The translations under genes and the position numbers were made by a program. 64,000 nt of DNA from DATAGF01 sp963813355 (GTDB lineage: Bacteria; Actinomycetota; Thermoleophilia; Miltoncostaeales; Miltoncostaeaceae): the NCBI GenBank assembly GCA_963813355.1, contig CAWEYS010000012.1, positions 27,933 through 91,932 of the forward strand, written 5' to 3'. A model generated the notes under the pieces. The model was given only the letters and a program-made list of their open reading frames with translations. It had not been told where the DNA came from and made no database searches. Below, in pieces: positions 8,044-17,591 of the stretch. The first letter of the stretch is position 1; every line of letters starts with the position of its first letter.

Positions 8044-8856
8044 TCAGAGGACCGCGGCCAGAGCCGCCGGGGCGCCATCGGCCTCCGGCGGTTTCACCGC
8101 GCCCGCGCGTCGCAGCCCCGCGCCGTCGATCGGGATCGGGCGCAGGGGCGCCTCGATGAGCCGCTCCCCGGCGACGCCCACCCGATAGGCGCGCCGCTCC
8201 GGGCGGGAGGCGACCACCGCGGCGAGCCGCCGGTTGACGAAGTGCAGCGCGACGCCGTCGTCGGCCGCCAGGCCGGAGGGCAGCCCGCCGCGCACGGCCG
8301 CGGCGTAGGCGTCGCGGCGATGCCGGTAGTGGGGGCAGTTGCTGCCCGGCAGGAAGCCCAGCCCGTCGTGGAGCGACGTCAGCCGGCGCCCGAACGAGGC
8401 CGTGACGCCGCCCTCGAACCAGCACATGGAGCCCGCGCACAGCCCCGCGAGCACGATGCCGCGCTCCCACGCCTCGCGCAGGATGGCGTCGATCCCCTGC
8501 GCGCGCCACACCGCGAGCAGGTTCACGGTGTTCCCGCCGCCGACGTAGATCACGTCCTGGGCGAGCAGCAGTGCGCGGGCGTCGTTGACCGTGCGGTTGA
8601 ACAGCGCCAGATGGCTGGGCTCGCAGTGGCCCCCCGAGAAGGAGTTGTAGAACTTGACCGTGTAGCTCGGGCTGTCGCCGCCGGCCGTCGCGAGGAAGCA
8701 CACCCGCGGCCGGGCGCGCCCGCTGGCGGCGAGGACGTAGTCGTCGAGGGCCGGGTTGTCGGGCTCCTCGGTGAATCCGCCGCCCCCGAGGGCCACGATC
8801 TGGCGCGGCCGACGCCGCGCCGAGGGCCGAACCCGGGTGGGGGATCGGGAGGCCAT
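8044..8856 (-). CDS. Peptidase E (S51)-like protein with Cys in place of the nucleophile Ser
   Basis: The 270-aa protein has the S51 plan: ALGGGGF near residue 20, FLATAGGDS, VIYVGGGNTVNLLAVW (the dipeptidase E GGG-N segment) and the nucleophile elbow GLCAGSMCWFEGG. Normal peptidase E has G-x-S-A-G at the elbow; here the Ser is Cys. The His region CPHY and DDGVALHF are kept. Peptidase E cleaves Asp-X dipeptides. With Cys it could be a cysteine hydrolase or a non-peptidase homologue. ATG 8856 is chosen because the family starts just before this point. It is divergent from its paralogue at 8965. Confidence 0.82.
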   Translation of the reverse strand: MASRSPTRVRPSARRRPRQIVALGGGGFTEEPDNPALDDYVLAASGRARPRVCFLATAGGDSPSYTVKFYNSFSGGHCEPSHLALFNRTVNDARALLLAQDVIYVGGGNTVNLLAVWRAQGIDAILREAWERGIVLAGLCAGSMCWFEGGVTASFGRRLTSLHDGLGFLPGSNCPHYRHRRDAYAAAVRGGLPSGLAADDGVALHFVNRRLAAVVASRPERRAYRVGVAGERLIEAPLRPIPIDGAGLRRAGAVKPPEADGAPAALAAVL

Positions 8857-8964
8857 GCGCCGATGATGGGCGGGCGCCCCGCCTTCCGCGAGGGACCTGT
8901 GGACAGAGTTCCGCCTCCGTCCCTGGCCCGGTGGACAGCGCACCCGGCGCTAACCTGCCCCGCG

Positions 8965-9657
8965 ATGAGAAGGCACATCGTGGCGTGCGGCGGCGGGGGC
9001 TGGGCCTCGGAGGCCGGCGCGGGACCCCTCGAGGACTACATCCTGGGCCTGGTGCGCCGCGACCGGCCTCGGGTATGCCTCATCCCGACCGCCAGCGGCG
9101 ACTCCGACTGGGTGATCTCGCGCTTCTACGCGAGCTTCCCCGCCGACCGCTGCGAGCCGTCCCACCTCCCGCTCTTCCGGCCCCATCCCGACGACCCGCG
9201 GGTGCGGCTGGGGCGCCAGGACGTCGTCTACGTCTGCGGGGGCAGCAGCGCCAACCTGGCGGCCGTGTGGGCCGTCCACGGAGTGGGGGCGGCCCTGCGC
9301 GAGGCGTGGGACGCCGGCGTGGTCATGTCCGGGGTCAGCGCGGGCGCGATCTGCTGGTTCGCGGCGGGCCTCACGAACTCGCGCGGACCGGGGTTCGTCC
9401 CGATCGGGGGCCTCGGCATCGCGCCCGGCGGCTTCTGCCCGCACGCCGACAGCGACCCCGCCCGCCTCGTGGCCCTGCGCGCGCTGGTCGAGTCCGGCCG
9501 GATGCCCGAGACCCTGGCCGTGGACGACGGCGCGGCCGTCCACATCGCCGACGGGGCCCCGCCGCGGTTGGTCGTCGGCGCCCCCGGCCGCGGCGCGCGC
9601 CGCATCGGGCCGCGCGGGATCGACGAGCCGTTGGAGCCGCTCGCGCTCGCCTCCTGA
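8965..9657 (+). CDS. Peptidase E (S51)-family protein
   Basis: The 230-aa protein is a clear paralogue of the divergent gene at 8856, sharing CGGGGW, LIPTASGDSDW, VVYVCGGSSANLAAVW and a nucleophile elbow GVSAGAICWF with the usual Ser. CPHAD and DDGAAVHI correspond to the remaining S51 motifs. The family hydrolyses alpha-aspartyl dipeptides in the cytoplasm, but specificity varies. The ATG is 8 nt below TAACCT (8951-8956), indicating a leaderless mRNA. The two copies share a 108-bp divergent promoter region and may come from an old duplication and inversion. Confidence 0.88.
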   Translation: MRRHIVACGGGGWASEAGAGPLEDYILGLVRRDRPRVCLIPTASGDSDWVISRFYASFPADRCEPSHLPLFRPHPDDPRVRLGRQDVVYVCGGSSANLAAVWAVHGVGAALREAWDAGVVMSGVSAGAICWFAAGLTNSRGPGFVPIGGLGIAPGGFCPHADSDPARLVALRALVESGRMPETLAVDDGAAVHIADGAPPRLVVGAPGRGARRIGPRGIDEPLEPLALAS

Positions 9658-9724
9658 CGCCGCCGCCCGCGCGCCCGTCCCGGGCTCTGGACGAGCCGAA
9701 CTTCAGTCGTTAGGGTCACCGAAG

Positions 9725-10558
9725 ATGAGCGGCGAGCACATGTGCCGGTGCGGGGTGAGCGACGCGCTGCGGGACGCGATCGAGCGCGGCTGGCGGGGGC
9801 TGGCGCTGGGCTGCGTCCCGCGGCGAGGGCCCCTGACCGCCGTCTGCGCGGCGCCGGCCGACCGCATCGACGAGCTCGCCGCGCGCGGCCTGGCAGTGGG
9901 CCTGCCCCCCCAGCGGGCCTGCGGTCACCCGGCCCACCGCCGCGTCACGATCGCGCTCGCGGGCGACCAGGAGATGGCCCTGAACCTCGACCTGGCCTTC
10001 GCCGACGCCCGCGCGCTGGCGGCCCGGCTCGGCCGCGACGGCTGCCTGCGCCTCGTGTGGGCGCGCGCCGAGGACGGCGCGACCGCCGGCATCGACCTCG
10101 TCGTGCTCGGGCCCGCGATCTCCGACCGGCTCCGCGTCGACGCGGCGCACCACGGCGAGTGGCGCGTCGCCGACCCGCACCCGGACGGCTTCTCGCGGCT
10201 CCGGTGGTGGCGGGAGTCGATGCGCTCGGGCCGTCCCCGGCTGGCCCGCGGCGACCTGGCCGGCGCGCCCGTGGTGGTCATCGCGCCCTCCGAGGACGGG
10301 AGGGCGCCCGCGGACGCGCCGGACCGGGCCGACCTCGAGCTGGCCTTCCCCTCGGGGCCGCCCCTGCCCGACGCGCCGGCCGGCATCCGCCTCCGCTTCG
10401 ACGACGACGAGCAGCGCCGCCTCGCGGAGGCGCTCGCCGGTCAGGAGCGGGTCGCCATCCTGATGCTCGACGTGGGCGGGGCATGGCTCGCCCAGGTGGA
10501 GCTCGAGCTGGGCCAGGAGGGCCGCGAGCTCATCGCCGACGCGTCCCGGCGCCGCTGA
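9725..10558 (+). CDS. Hypothetical protein
   Basis: The 277-aa protein has no family I recognise. The N-terminus carries CRCGV and a few scattered Cys (residues 7, 9, 30, 41). Central strands RVTIALAGDQEMALNLDLAF and IDLVVLGP alternate with Ala-rich helices. The C-terminal third again looks alpha/beta (ILMLDVGGAWLAQVEL). No signal peptide or membrane segment is seen. TAGGGT (9711-9716) precedes the ATG by 8 nt, fitting a leaderless mRNA. Codon usage matches its neighbours, so it is probably real. Its last 29 bp overlap the convergent methylase gene. Confidence 0.75.
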   Translation: MSGEHMCRCGVSDALRDAIERGWRGLALGCVPRRGPLTAVCAAPADRIDELAARGLAVGLPPQRACGHPAHRRVTIALAGDQEMALNLDLAFADARALAARLGRDGCLRLVWARAEDGATAGIDLVVLGPAISDRLRVDAAHHGEWRVADPHPDGFSRLRWWRESMRSGRPRLARGDLAGAPVVVIAPSEDGRAPADAPDRADLELAFPSGPPLPDAPAGIRLRFDDDEQRRLAEALAGQERVAILMLDVGGAWLAQVELELGQEGRELIADASRRR

Positions 10559-11603
10559 GGGCGGGCGCGGGGGCGTCGAACGCGCTCTCGACGGCGGCCC
10601 GGTCGGGGCCGCACACGATCAGGTGCTCCAGGTTGCGGACGTGCGAGACGGAGCCGACGCGCTCCCCGGCGGGGTTGTGGATGCCGATGCGGGCGCCCAC
10701 GTAGCGCGGGAAGTCGATCGCCAGCGAGGCGACGTGGCCGCGCTCGGCCAGCAGCCCGGCGACGTCGGCCGGGTCGTGGAAGCCCTCGTCGCTCACCGAC
10801 GCGACGATCCAGGGCGTGGGCAGCGACTCGACGAGGTCCGCCAGCGCGTCCCAGGCGCGCCGCGAGCTGTTGTAGTCGCTGCGAGTGGTGCGGCAGTCGG
10901 CGCGCTTGCGCGCGACGCCGTAGGCCTCGGGCCGGTCCCAGCGCACGAGGGTCTCCCACACGTGGTAGTTCGAGAAGTAGGAGTGGCCGTTGTAGGGCGG
11001 GTCGAGGTAGGCGCAGTCGACGCCCTCCAGGTCCCGCGCCAGGGCGTTGGCGTCGCGCCGCGTCACCTCGCCCGGCGGGCCGTCGACCGGGGCGGGCTCG
11101 CGGAGCTCGAGCGGGCGCAGCGACCGCGGGGCGGGCCGCTTGAGGTAGGCCATCTGGAGGCCGCATGTCGAGTCCACGCGGTCGGCGGCCTCGAGCAGGC
11201 TGGTGAGCAGGCAGCCGCGCAGCGGCTCGGGGGCGTCGAGCTCGTCGATCCCCTCGCGGATCGCGTCGATGCGCGCGCCGTTCCCGGACGAGAAGAAGCG
11301 CGCCTCCGTGCAGAAGGTGCGCGTCACGTACCCGGGGCGGCCGGCCAGCCCCGCGAGCCGCCCCAGCAGCTCCCGCAGCAGGGCGCGGTCGAGGCCGCGG
11401 CCGGCGGCGACGTATGCCTGGCCCAGGGCCTCGGAGTAGGTCGCGAGATCGTTCGACACGACCCGGCAGCCCGCCCGGCGGAACGCCTGCCCGGCCCGCG
11501 TGGTGCCGGCGAAGAGGTCGGCGACCGACCGGATCGGGAGCCGGCGCGCCAGGCGCTCGATCTCGGGCGCGAGCGCCCGCTTCGAGCCGATGTACTTGAT
11601 CAC
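10530..11603 (-). CDS. D12-class adenine-specific DNA methyltransferase (orphan)
   Basis: The 357-aa protein starts with IKYIGSKRAL, the Dam/D12 K-Y-x-G-S-K motif, then the SAM-binding LFAGTTRAGQAFRRAGC and the catalytic YLDPPYNGHSYF (motif IV, DPPY). This is the N6-adenine methylase layout of MethyltransfD12 enzymes. No restriction endonuclease, specificity subunit or mismatch nuclease gene lies nearby. It may be an orphan regulatory or protective methylase. The GTG start overlaps the PAP2 gene stop as GTGA, so the two are coupled. Confidence 0.88.
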   Translation of the reverse strand: MIKYIGSKRALAPEIERLARRLPIRSVADLFAGTTRAGQAFRRAGCRVVSNDLATYSEALGQAYVAAGRGLDRALLRELLGRLAGLAGRPGYVTRTFCTEARFFSSGNGARIDAIREGIDELDAPEPLRGCLLTSLLEAADRVDSTCGLQMAYLKRPAPRSLRPLELREPAPVDGPPGEVTRRDANALARDLEGVDCAYLDPPYNGHSYFSNYHVWETLVRWDRPEAYGVARKRADCRTTRSDYNSSRRAWDALADLVESLPTPWIVASVSDEGFHDPADVAGLLAERGHVASLAIDFPRYVGARIGIHNPAGERVGSVSHVRNLEHLIVCGPDRAAVESAFDAPAPALSGAGTRRR

Positions 11604-12175
11604 CCGGCTCTCGCGCCCGCCTCGGCCACCGCGCCATCCTCCCGCCGCGCTCGGACGACACGGCGCGCGAGCGCCACGACGAGCCAGGCGATCGCCAGCC
11701 CCAGGCCGGCGCCGGCCAGGACGTCCGACGGGTAGTGGACCCCGAGGTACACCCGCGACAGGGCGATCGCCGCGACGAGCCCGGCGAGGGGCAGGCGCAG
11801 ACGCGGGTGCAGCAGCGCGACGACGCCGGCGGCCGCGGCCGCCGTCGCCGCGTGGCCCGAGGGCAGGCTCGCGTCGGCGGGCAGGCTCACCAGCGGCTCG
11901 GCGAGCGCCGGCCGGGCCCGGTCGAACGCGTCCTTCAGGAGGCCGGACGCCAGCGAGGCGAGCAGCAGCGCCGCGGTGGCCAGCAGGGCGCTCCAGGGCA
12001 CCGAGCGCGGCCGCCGGCGCCAGTCGGCGAGGGCGCCGGCCGCCGCGATGACCACGCCCTTGACCCACCAGGCCGAGAGCAGCGCCATGAGCGCGGTGAG
12101 CGGGCCCCAGCGGAGGTCGAGGACGAGCCGCATCAGGGCCTCGTCGAGCGAGGCGAGCGGGCCGAGGACTGGCAT
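11600..12175 (-). CDS. PAP2-family membrane phosphatase
   Basis: The 191-aa protein has about five membrane segments and the three PAP2 motifs: KDAFDRARP, PSGH (in SLPSGHAATAAAAA) and SRVYLGVHYPSD, which holds the catalytic His and Asp. Such enzymes dephosphorylate lipid phosphates, for example undecaprenyl pyrophosphate or phosphatidic acid, at the membrane. ATG 12175 is 7 nt below TACCCT (12188-12183), indicating a leaderless mRNA. The stop overlaps the start of the DNA methylase gene, an odd partnership that is probably transcriptional only. Confidence 0.9.
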   Translation of the reverse strand: MPVLGPLASLDEALMRLVLDLRWGPLTALMALLSAWWVKGVVIAAAGALADWRRRPRSVPWSALLATAALLLASLASGLLKDAFDRARPALAEPLVSLPADASLPSGHAATAAAAAGVVALLHPRLRLPLAGLVAAIALSRVYLGVHYPSDVLAGAGLGLAIAWLVVALARRVVRARREDGAVAEAGARAG

Positions 12176-12243
12176 CAGCGCAGGGTAGCCGAGGGCTGGC
12201 GTCGAACGGGAAGGCGCCCGTCCCCGCGACCCCGGAGGCCCAG

Positions 12244-12339
12244 GTGCCCCGCGTCTCCCCCCGCTTCGCGCCGCTCGCCATCGCCGCCCTCGGCGTGGCG
12301 CTCCTGACGATCGGCTGGCTGCTCGGCCTCGCCGGCTGA
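12244..12339 (+). CDS. Candidate 31-aa single-pass membrane peptide
   Basis: GTG at 12244 follows GGAGG (12232-12236) by 7 nt. The 31 codons encode a short basic head (VPRVSPRF), then one continuous hydrophobic helix (APLAIAALGVALLTIGWLLG) and a stop. Size and shape fit known bacterial small membrane proteins. It sits between the PAP2 gene (divergent) and the Cys-rich small gene. No homologue is recalled, so the call rests on the ribosome site and hydrophobicity only. Confidence 0.4.
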   Translation: MPRVSPRFAPLAIAALGVALLTIGWLLGLAG

Positions 12340-12393
12340 CGGGACGTTCGGCCCGCCTCACTCGCCGATGGCGGCGCGTACAATCGCGGCGTC

Positions 12394-12510
12394 GTGGCGA
12401 AGGCGAAGCGCAAGCGGGTGAAGGTGAAGAAGCGCTGCTGCGACTCGAAGAAGCCGTGCGCGGGGTGCCCGCGCCGGCCCGCGAACCGCAAGCTGCGGAA
12501 GCGCGGCTGA
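12394..12510 (+). CDS. 38-aa basic Cys-rich small protein
   Basis: GTG at 12394 lies 9 nt below a strong TACAAT box (12379-12384), so a leaderless mRNA is likely. The 38 codons encode a Lys/Arg-rich N-terminus (AKAKRKRVKVKKR), then CCDSKKPCAGCPRRP with four Cys, and a basic tail. The K-rich head followed by CC-x5-C-x2-C is reminiscent of very short conserved actinobacterial proteins of unknown role that probably bind Zn2+ and nucleic acid (recalled from memory, not searched). Confidence 0.7.
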   Translation: MAKAKRKRVKVKKRCCDSKKPCAGCPRRPANRKLRKRG

Positions 12511-12511
12511 G

Positions 12512-12700
12512 CTAGCGCGTGGGCGCGGGGACCTGCTCGGCGCCGGCGAGTCGCTCCCCCACGCCCAGGCAGCCCGGGCAGGTGGTGGGGACGAGCCCTC
12601 CGTCGGCGGCGGCCGTCAGCAGACGGCGCTGGCCCCAGCACGTCGCGCACGGCACCCAGACGCGTGGGGCGTCATGAGTCTCGTGGTGGCGCGGTGTCAT
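12512..12700 (-). CDS. 62-aa DnaJ-type zinc-finger-like small protein
   Basis: Two Cys pairs, CATCWGQ and CPGCLGVGE, are 21 residues apart and follow the CxxCxGxG style of DnaJ zinc fingers and related rubredoxin-like knuckles. The protein probably binds one Zn2+. No other domain is present. The stop is 1 bp from the stop of the convergent Cys-rich 38-aa gene, and the start faces the quinone oxidoreductase gene across about 100 bp. Confidence 0.65.
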   Translation of the reverse strand: MTPRHHETHDAPRVWVPCATCWGQRRLLTAAADGGLVPTTCPGCLGVGERLAGAEQVPAPTR

Positions 12701-12801
12701 GGAGGGCCAGTGTGAGGGGTCATCCCGGCAACTCCCTTGGCCGCAGGGCCAAGATCGGTCGTCCCGCCTCCGCCTGTCCGGCGCGGTAGCCTCCCTCCGC
12801 C

Positions 12802-13742
12802 GTGAGAGCCCTGATCGTGCCCGAGCCCGGGGCTGCGCCCGAGCCTGCCGAGGTCCCCGAGCCCCAATCCGAGCCCGGGCGATCGCTCGTGCGCGTGCGG
12901 GCCGCGTCCCTCAACCCGGTCGACCTGGCCATCGCCGCCGGGCGGTTCTACATGGACGTGCCCGACCCGCCCTACGTCCCCGGGGCGGAGGCCGCGGGCG
13001 AGATCGTCGACTCCCTCGCGCACCCATCGGGGACGCCGGTCTGGTGCCTGGCCATGACCGGGAGCCTGGCCGAGGTCGTCAGCGTGCCCGACGAGGCCGT
13101 GGTGCCGCTGCCGCCGGACCTGGGCTTCCCGCTCGCGGCCGGTCTGGGCATCGCCGGGCTCGCCGGCTGGATGCCGGTGCGCGAGCGCGGCGCGCTCCTG
13201 CCGGGCGAGACGGTCGTGGTGCTCGGGGCGGGCGGCGCCGTCGGCCAGGTCGCGATCCAGGCGGCGCGCGACGGCGGCGCCGCGAGGGTGGTGGGCGCCG
13301 CCCGCAGCGACGACGGGCGCGAGCGGGCCGTGGCCGCCGGCGCCGACGTCGCGGTGCCGACGGGCCCCGGGCTCGCCGCCGCGCTGCGGGAGGTGTGCGG
13401 CGAGGGCGCCGACCTCGTGATCGACGTCCTCTGGGACGAGGCCGCGGTCGCGGCGATCGGCGCTCTGCGGCGCGGGGGCCGGCTCGTGCAGGTCGGCAGC
13501 GCCGCCGGGCCCACGGCCGAGGTCGTGGCGGGGCCGTTCCGCGGCGGGCGCCTGGACCTGCGCGGCTTCTCGGTCTTCAGCGAGGCCCCCGAGGACGTGG
13601 CCCGGGCCTACCGCGTCCTGGCCGACGCCGCCGTGCGCGGCGCCGTGACCATGAGCCTCGTGGGCGTGCCGCTGGCCGACGCCCCCGAGGCGTGGGCCAG
13701 GGTCGCGCTGGGCGCGGGCGGGGACAAGATCGTCGTCGCCCC

Positions 13743-13746
<4 letters not shown>
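12802..13746 (+). CDS. Zinc-independent quinone oxidoreductase-like MDR dehydrogenase
   Basis: The 314-aa protein has the medium-chain dehydrogenase/reductase fold: a GroES-like N-terminus (VRAASLNPVDLAIAAGRF, VPGAEAAGEI) and a Rossmann domain with VVVLGAGGAVGQVAIQAA (about residue 140). Catalytic and structural zinc ligands of alcohol dehydrogenases are missing, as in NADPH:quinone reductases. GTG 12802 is 9 nt below TAGCCT (12787-12792). Its TGA overlaps the start of the HerA-like gene (GTGA), so they are co-translated, though no functional tie is obvious. Confidence 0.88.
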
Positions 13747-15278
<1,532 letters not shown>

Positions 15279-15477
15279 TCCGCCGCCTCCTCGCGGGGCT
15301 GCGGCGCGACGGCCGTGTCGGGCAGCCCGAGCGTCCGGCGCGCCCTCCGGTAGCCCGCGTACGCGATCGGCCCCCCGATCAGCATGGCGGCCTCGCCGAA
15401 CAGGGCGGCGCCCGTCGCGTAGCACTGTGCGCACATCGGTGTCTCCTCCGTCCGGCCTCGGCGGGGCGGGCGCGAGC

Positions 15478-15962
15478 CTACCGGGCGGGCCCGGCGGCAT
15501 CAGCCAGCGGCCCTCGCGGAACCAGCGCGCGACCGTGCGCCGTGAGGGCGGCCGGGCGGGACCCGCGCCGAGCCGCACGCGGAGCTCCTCGACGACCGCC
15601 GCCGGGCGCTCGCCGCGTGCGAACCGCCGCTCGGCCTCGCGCCGGAGCTCCGGCCAGGCGTAGGAACCGGGGCGCGCACGAGGCGGCGGCGGCCCGGTCA
15701 GGCGGGCCCGGTGACCGTCCAGCGCCCGCCGGCGCGCGACCGTGAAGCTCCCCGCCGCCTCCCAGGCCCGCATCAGGCTCAACGCCAGATCCCGCCCGCC
15801 CCGCCGCCGCTGGAACTCGAGGCTCCGGTGCGCCGCGCACAGCCACACCGACACCCCTCCAGGAAGGTGCAGCTGGGCCCGCTCCCCGTCACCCGGGCCC
15901 ATGCAGATCAGACACGGCGGGCGCTTTCCCAGTCTCGGGCCCTTGTAGAGGCTCTTCGCCAT
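15478..15962 (-). CDS. Zinc-finger/HTH-like actinobacterial protein (3' end uncertain)
   Basis: From ATG 15962 the protein reads MAKSLYKGPRLGKRPPCLIC, then WLCAAHRSLEFQRRR, a C-x2-C...C-x2-H knuckle that probably binds zinc. Next come an Arg-rich helical region and RRTVARWFREGRWL, a possible recognition helix. It looks like a small DNA-binding or homing-type protein conserved in this lineage. The same frame has no stop for another kilobase into the HerA antisense, which is unlikely. A stop in another frame at 15478 suggests one more indel near there, so the end given is approximate. Confidence 0.6.
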
Positions 15963-16043
15963 GGCTCCATGCTGGCGCGCCGCGGCCGCCGGATCAGCGC
16001 CCGAGTGAGCCCAGAGGGCGCCGGGCCCGACACGGGCGGTGAC

Positions 16044-16154
16044 GCAATTGGCCAACCCCTGCGTGGCCAATTGGCACACGGGCGCCACGCCACCCACCCA
16101 CCCCCTCAGTCGCGAGGTCGTCGCCAATTGGCCAACCCGCGCGCGGCCAATTGG
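16044..16154. repeat. CCAATTGG palindrome array, copy B (two pairs, 23-bp period)
   Basis: Palindromes start at 16044 (GCAATTGG, one base degenerate), 16067, 16124 and 16147. Each pair is exactly 23 bp apart and the pairs are separated by 57 bp. The array fills much of the 249-bp gap between the kinase stop and the start of the zinc-finger gene; nothing else is seen in that gap. Confidence 0.9.
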
Positions 16155-16211
16155 CCAGACGGCGCGCGCGGGGCTCCAGGCGCCCGTTGCGCTAACGCCC
16201 CACGTAAGGGC

Positions 16212-17591
16212 TCAGGCGGAGGGGAGCCGGATGGTGAAGCGCCCGCCGACGCCCGGCTCGGCGAGGACGTCGCCTCCTGCGGCTCGGGCGAGGCGGCGAG
16301 CCAGGGGGAGGCCGAGGCCAGCCCCCGCGCCGAAGCCGGCGCCCGCGCCGGGGCCGGCCTCGCCGTTGTCGTCGGCGTCACCGATTCCCCGGACGCCCGG
16401 CTCGAAGATGCGCTCGCGGTCGCCCGCGGGGACGCCCGGCCCGTCGTCGGCGACGGTGACGGCCACGTCACCGTTCTCGGTGGTCACGCCGACCCTGATC
16501 TCGCCGTGGCCGTGGCGGCAGGCGTTCTCGATCACGGGCTGCAGGATCCGCTCGATCACCTCCGGCTCGACGCCCGCGCGCGGGCTCTCGATCGAGGGGT
16601 CGATGCGCACGACCACGCGCCGGCCGTCGGCCAGCGGGCCGAGGGCGCCGACGACGCGGCTGGCGGCCTCGACGACGTCGCCGGTCCCGCGCGGCAGCAG
16701 GGCGTCCTGGCGGGCGGTGGCGAGGAGCGTCTCGATGGTCGCGCCGATCCGCTCGACGCTCGCGCGGATCTCCTCGAGCGCACGGCGGTACTCGGACGGC
16801 TCGCGCTCGCGGCGCAGGGCGAGGTCGACCTCGGCCCTGATCTGGGCCAGCGGGGTGCGGAGCTCGTGCGAGACCTCGGCGGTGAGGCGGCGCTCGCGCC
16901 GCATGCCGGCCGCCAGGCGGTCGAGGAGGCCGTCGAGCGTCGCCGCGAGCCGCGAGATCTCGTCGTGGGGTGGCCCGACGTCGAAGCGCTTGTCGAGGTC
17001 GCGCTCGCTCCAGCGCTCGGCATCCTCGGTCATGCGCGCGACCGGCCGCAGCGCGGCGCGCAGGATGGCCGCGGCGGCGATGGCCACCGCCGCGAGCACC
17101 GCCACGGCGAGCGCGATCGAGGAGATCAGGGCGATGACCCGGGAGCGGCGGTAGGGCTCGAGCGAGATGGCCGTGACGATGGTTCCCAGGCGCTGATCGC
17201 CGGCGATGATCGGCAGCGCGTAGAGGCGGACGTCCCCCGAGACGTCGATCGTCCGCTCGGGCCCCATCGCCAGCGACGCCGCCGCGGCGTCGAGCTCGGG
17301 CCGCACCGGCGGGCTGCGGAGCGCCGTGGTGCCCTCGAAGATCCACGCCCGCGTCTCGATGGCCCCCGCGGTCGGGGCCTCCGGGACGACGACCCGGCCG
17401 TCCACCACCCGGACCGTGGCCCGCTCGGCGGCGGCGCGGGCCTCCACGATCTCGTCGGCGTCGTTCGAGAGGCTGCGGTCGATCAGGAGGTTGAAGCCCA
17501 CCGTCCCGACCGCCAGCGCGGCGCCCACCCCCAGCACGATGAGCAGCAGGAGGCGCGTCCGGAGGGGCCGAGGCGCGCGCGGCCGGTTCAC
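16212..17591 (-). CDS. Sensor histidine kinase (OmpR-system partner)
   Basis: The 459-aa kinase has a membrane segment at residues ~12-34, an extracytoplasmic sensor of ~115 residues, a second membrane segment at ~155-180 and a HAMP region. The phospho-acceptor helix EVSHELRTPL is followed by the N box PVIENACRHG, the G1 box DDGPGVP and the G2 box GLGLPLARRLA. The lid between the G boxes is unusually Gly/Ala-rich and contains an Asp/Asn/Glu patch. The GTG start overlaps the response-regulator stop (GTGA), so the pair is co-translated. The signal is unknown. Confidence 0.93.
   Translation of the reverse strand: MNRPRAPRPLRTRLLLLIVLGVGAALAVGTVGFNLLIDRSLSNDADEIVEARAAAERATVRVVDGRVVVPEAPTAGAIETRAWIFEGTTALRSPPVRPELDAAAASLAMGPERTIDVSGDVRLYALPIIAGDQRLGTIVTAISLEPYRRSRVIALISSIALAVAVLAAVAIAAAAILRAALRPVARMTEDAERWSERDLDKRFDVGPPHDEISRLAATLDGLLDRLAAGMRRERRLTAEVSHELRTPLAQIRAEVDLALRREREPSEYRRALEEIRASVERIGATIETLLATARQDALLPRGTGDVVEAASRVVGALGPLADGRRVVVRIDPSIESPRAGVEPEVIERILQPVIENACRHGHGEIRVGVTTENGDVAVTVADDGPGVPAGDRERIFEPGVRGIGDADDNGEAGPGAGAGFGAGAGLGLPLARRLARAAGGDVLAEPGVGGRFTIRLPSA

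Noticed and set aside
10530..11603. Restriction-modification system
   Set aside because: Only the methylase is present; the flanking genes are a PAP2 phosphatase and an unknown protein, with no endonuclease motifs.
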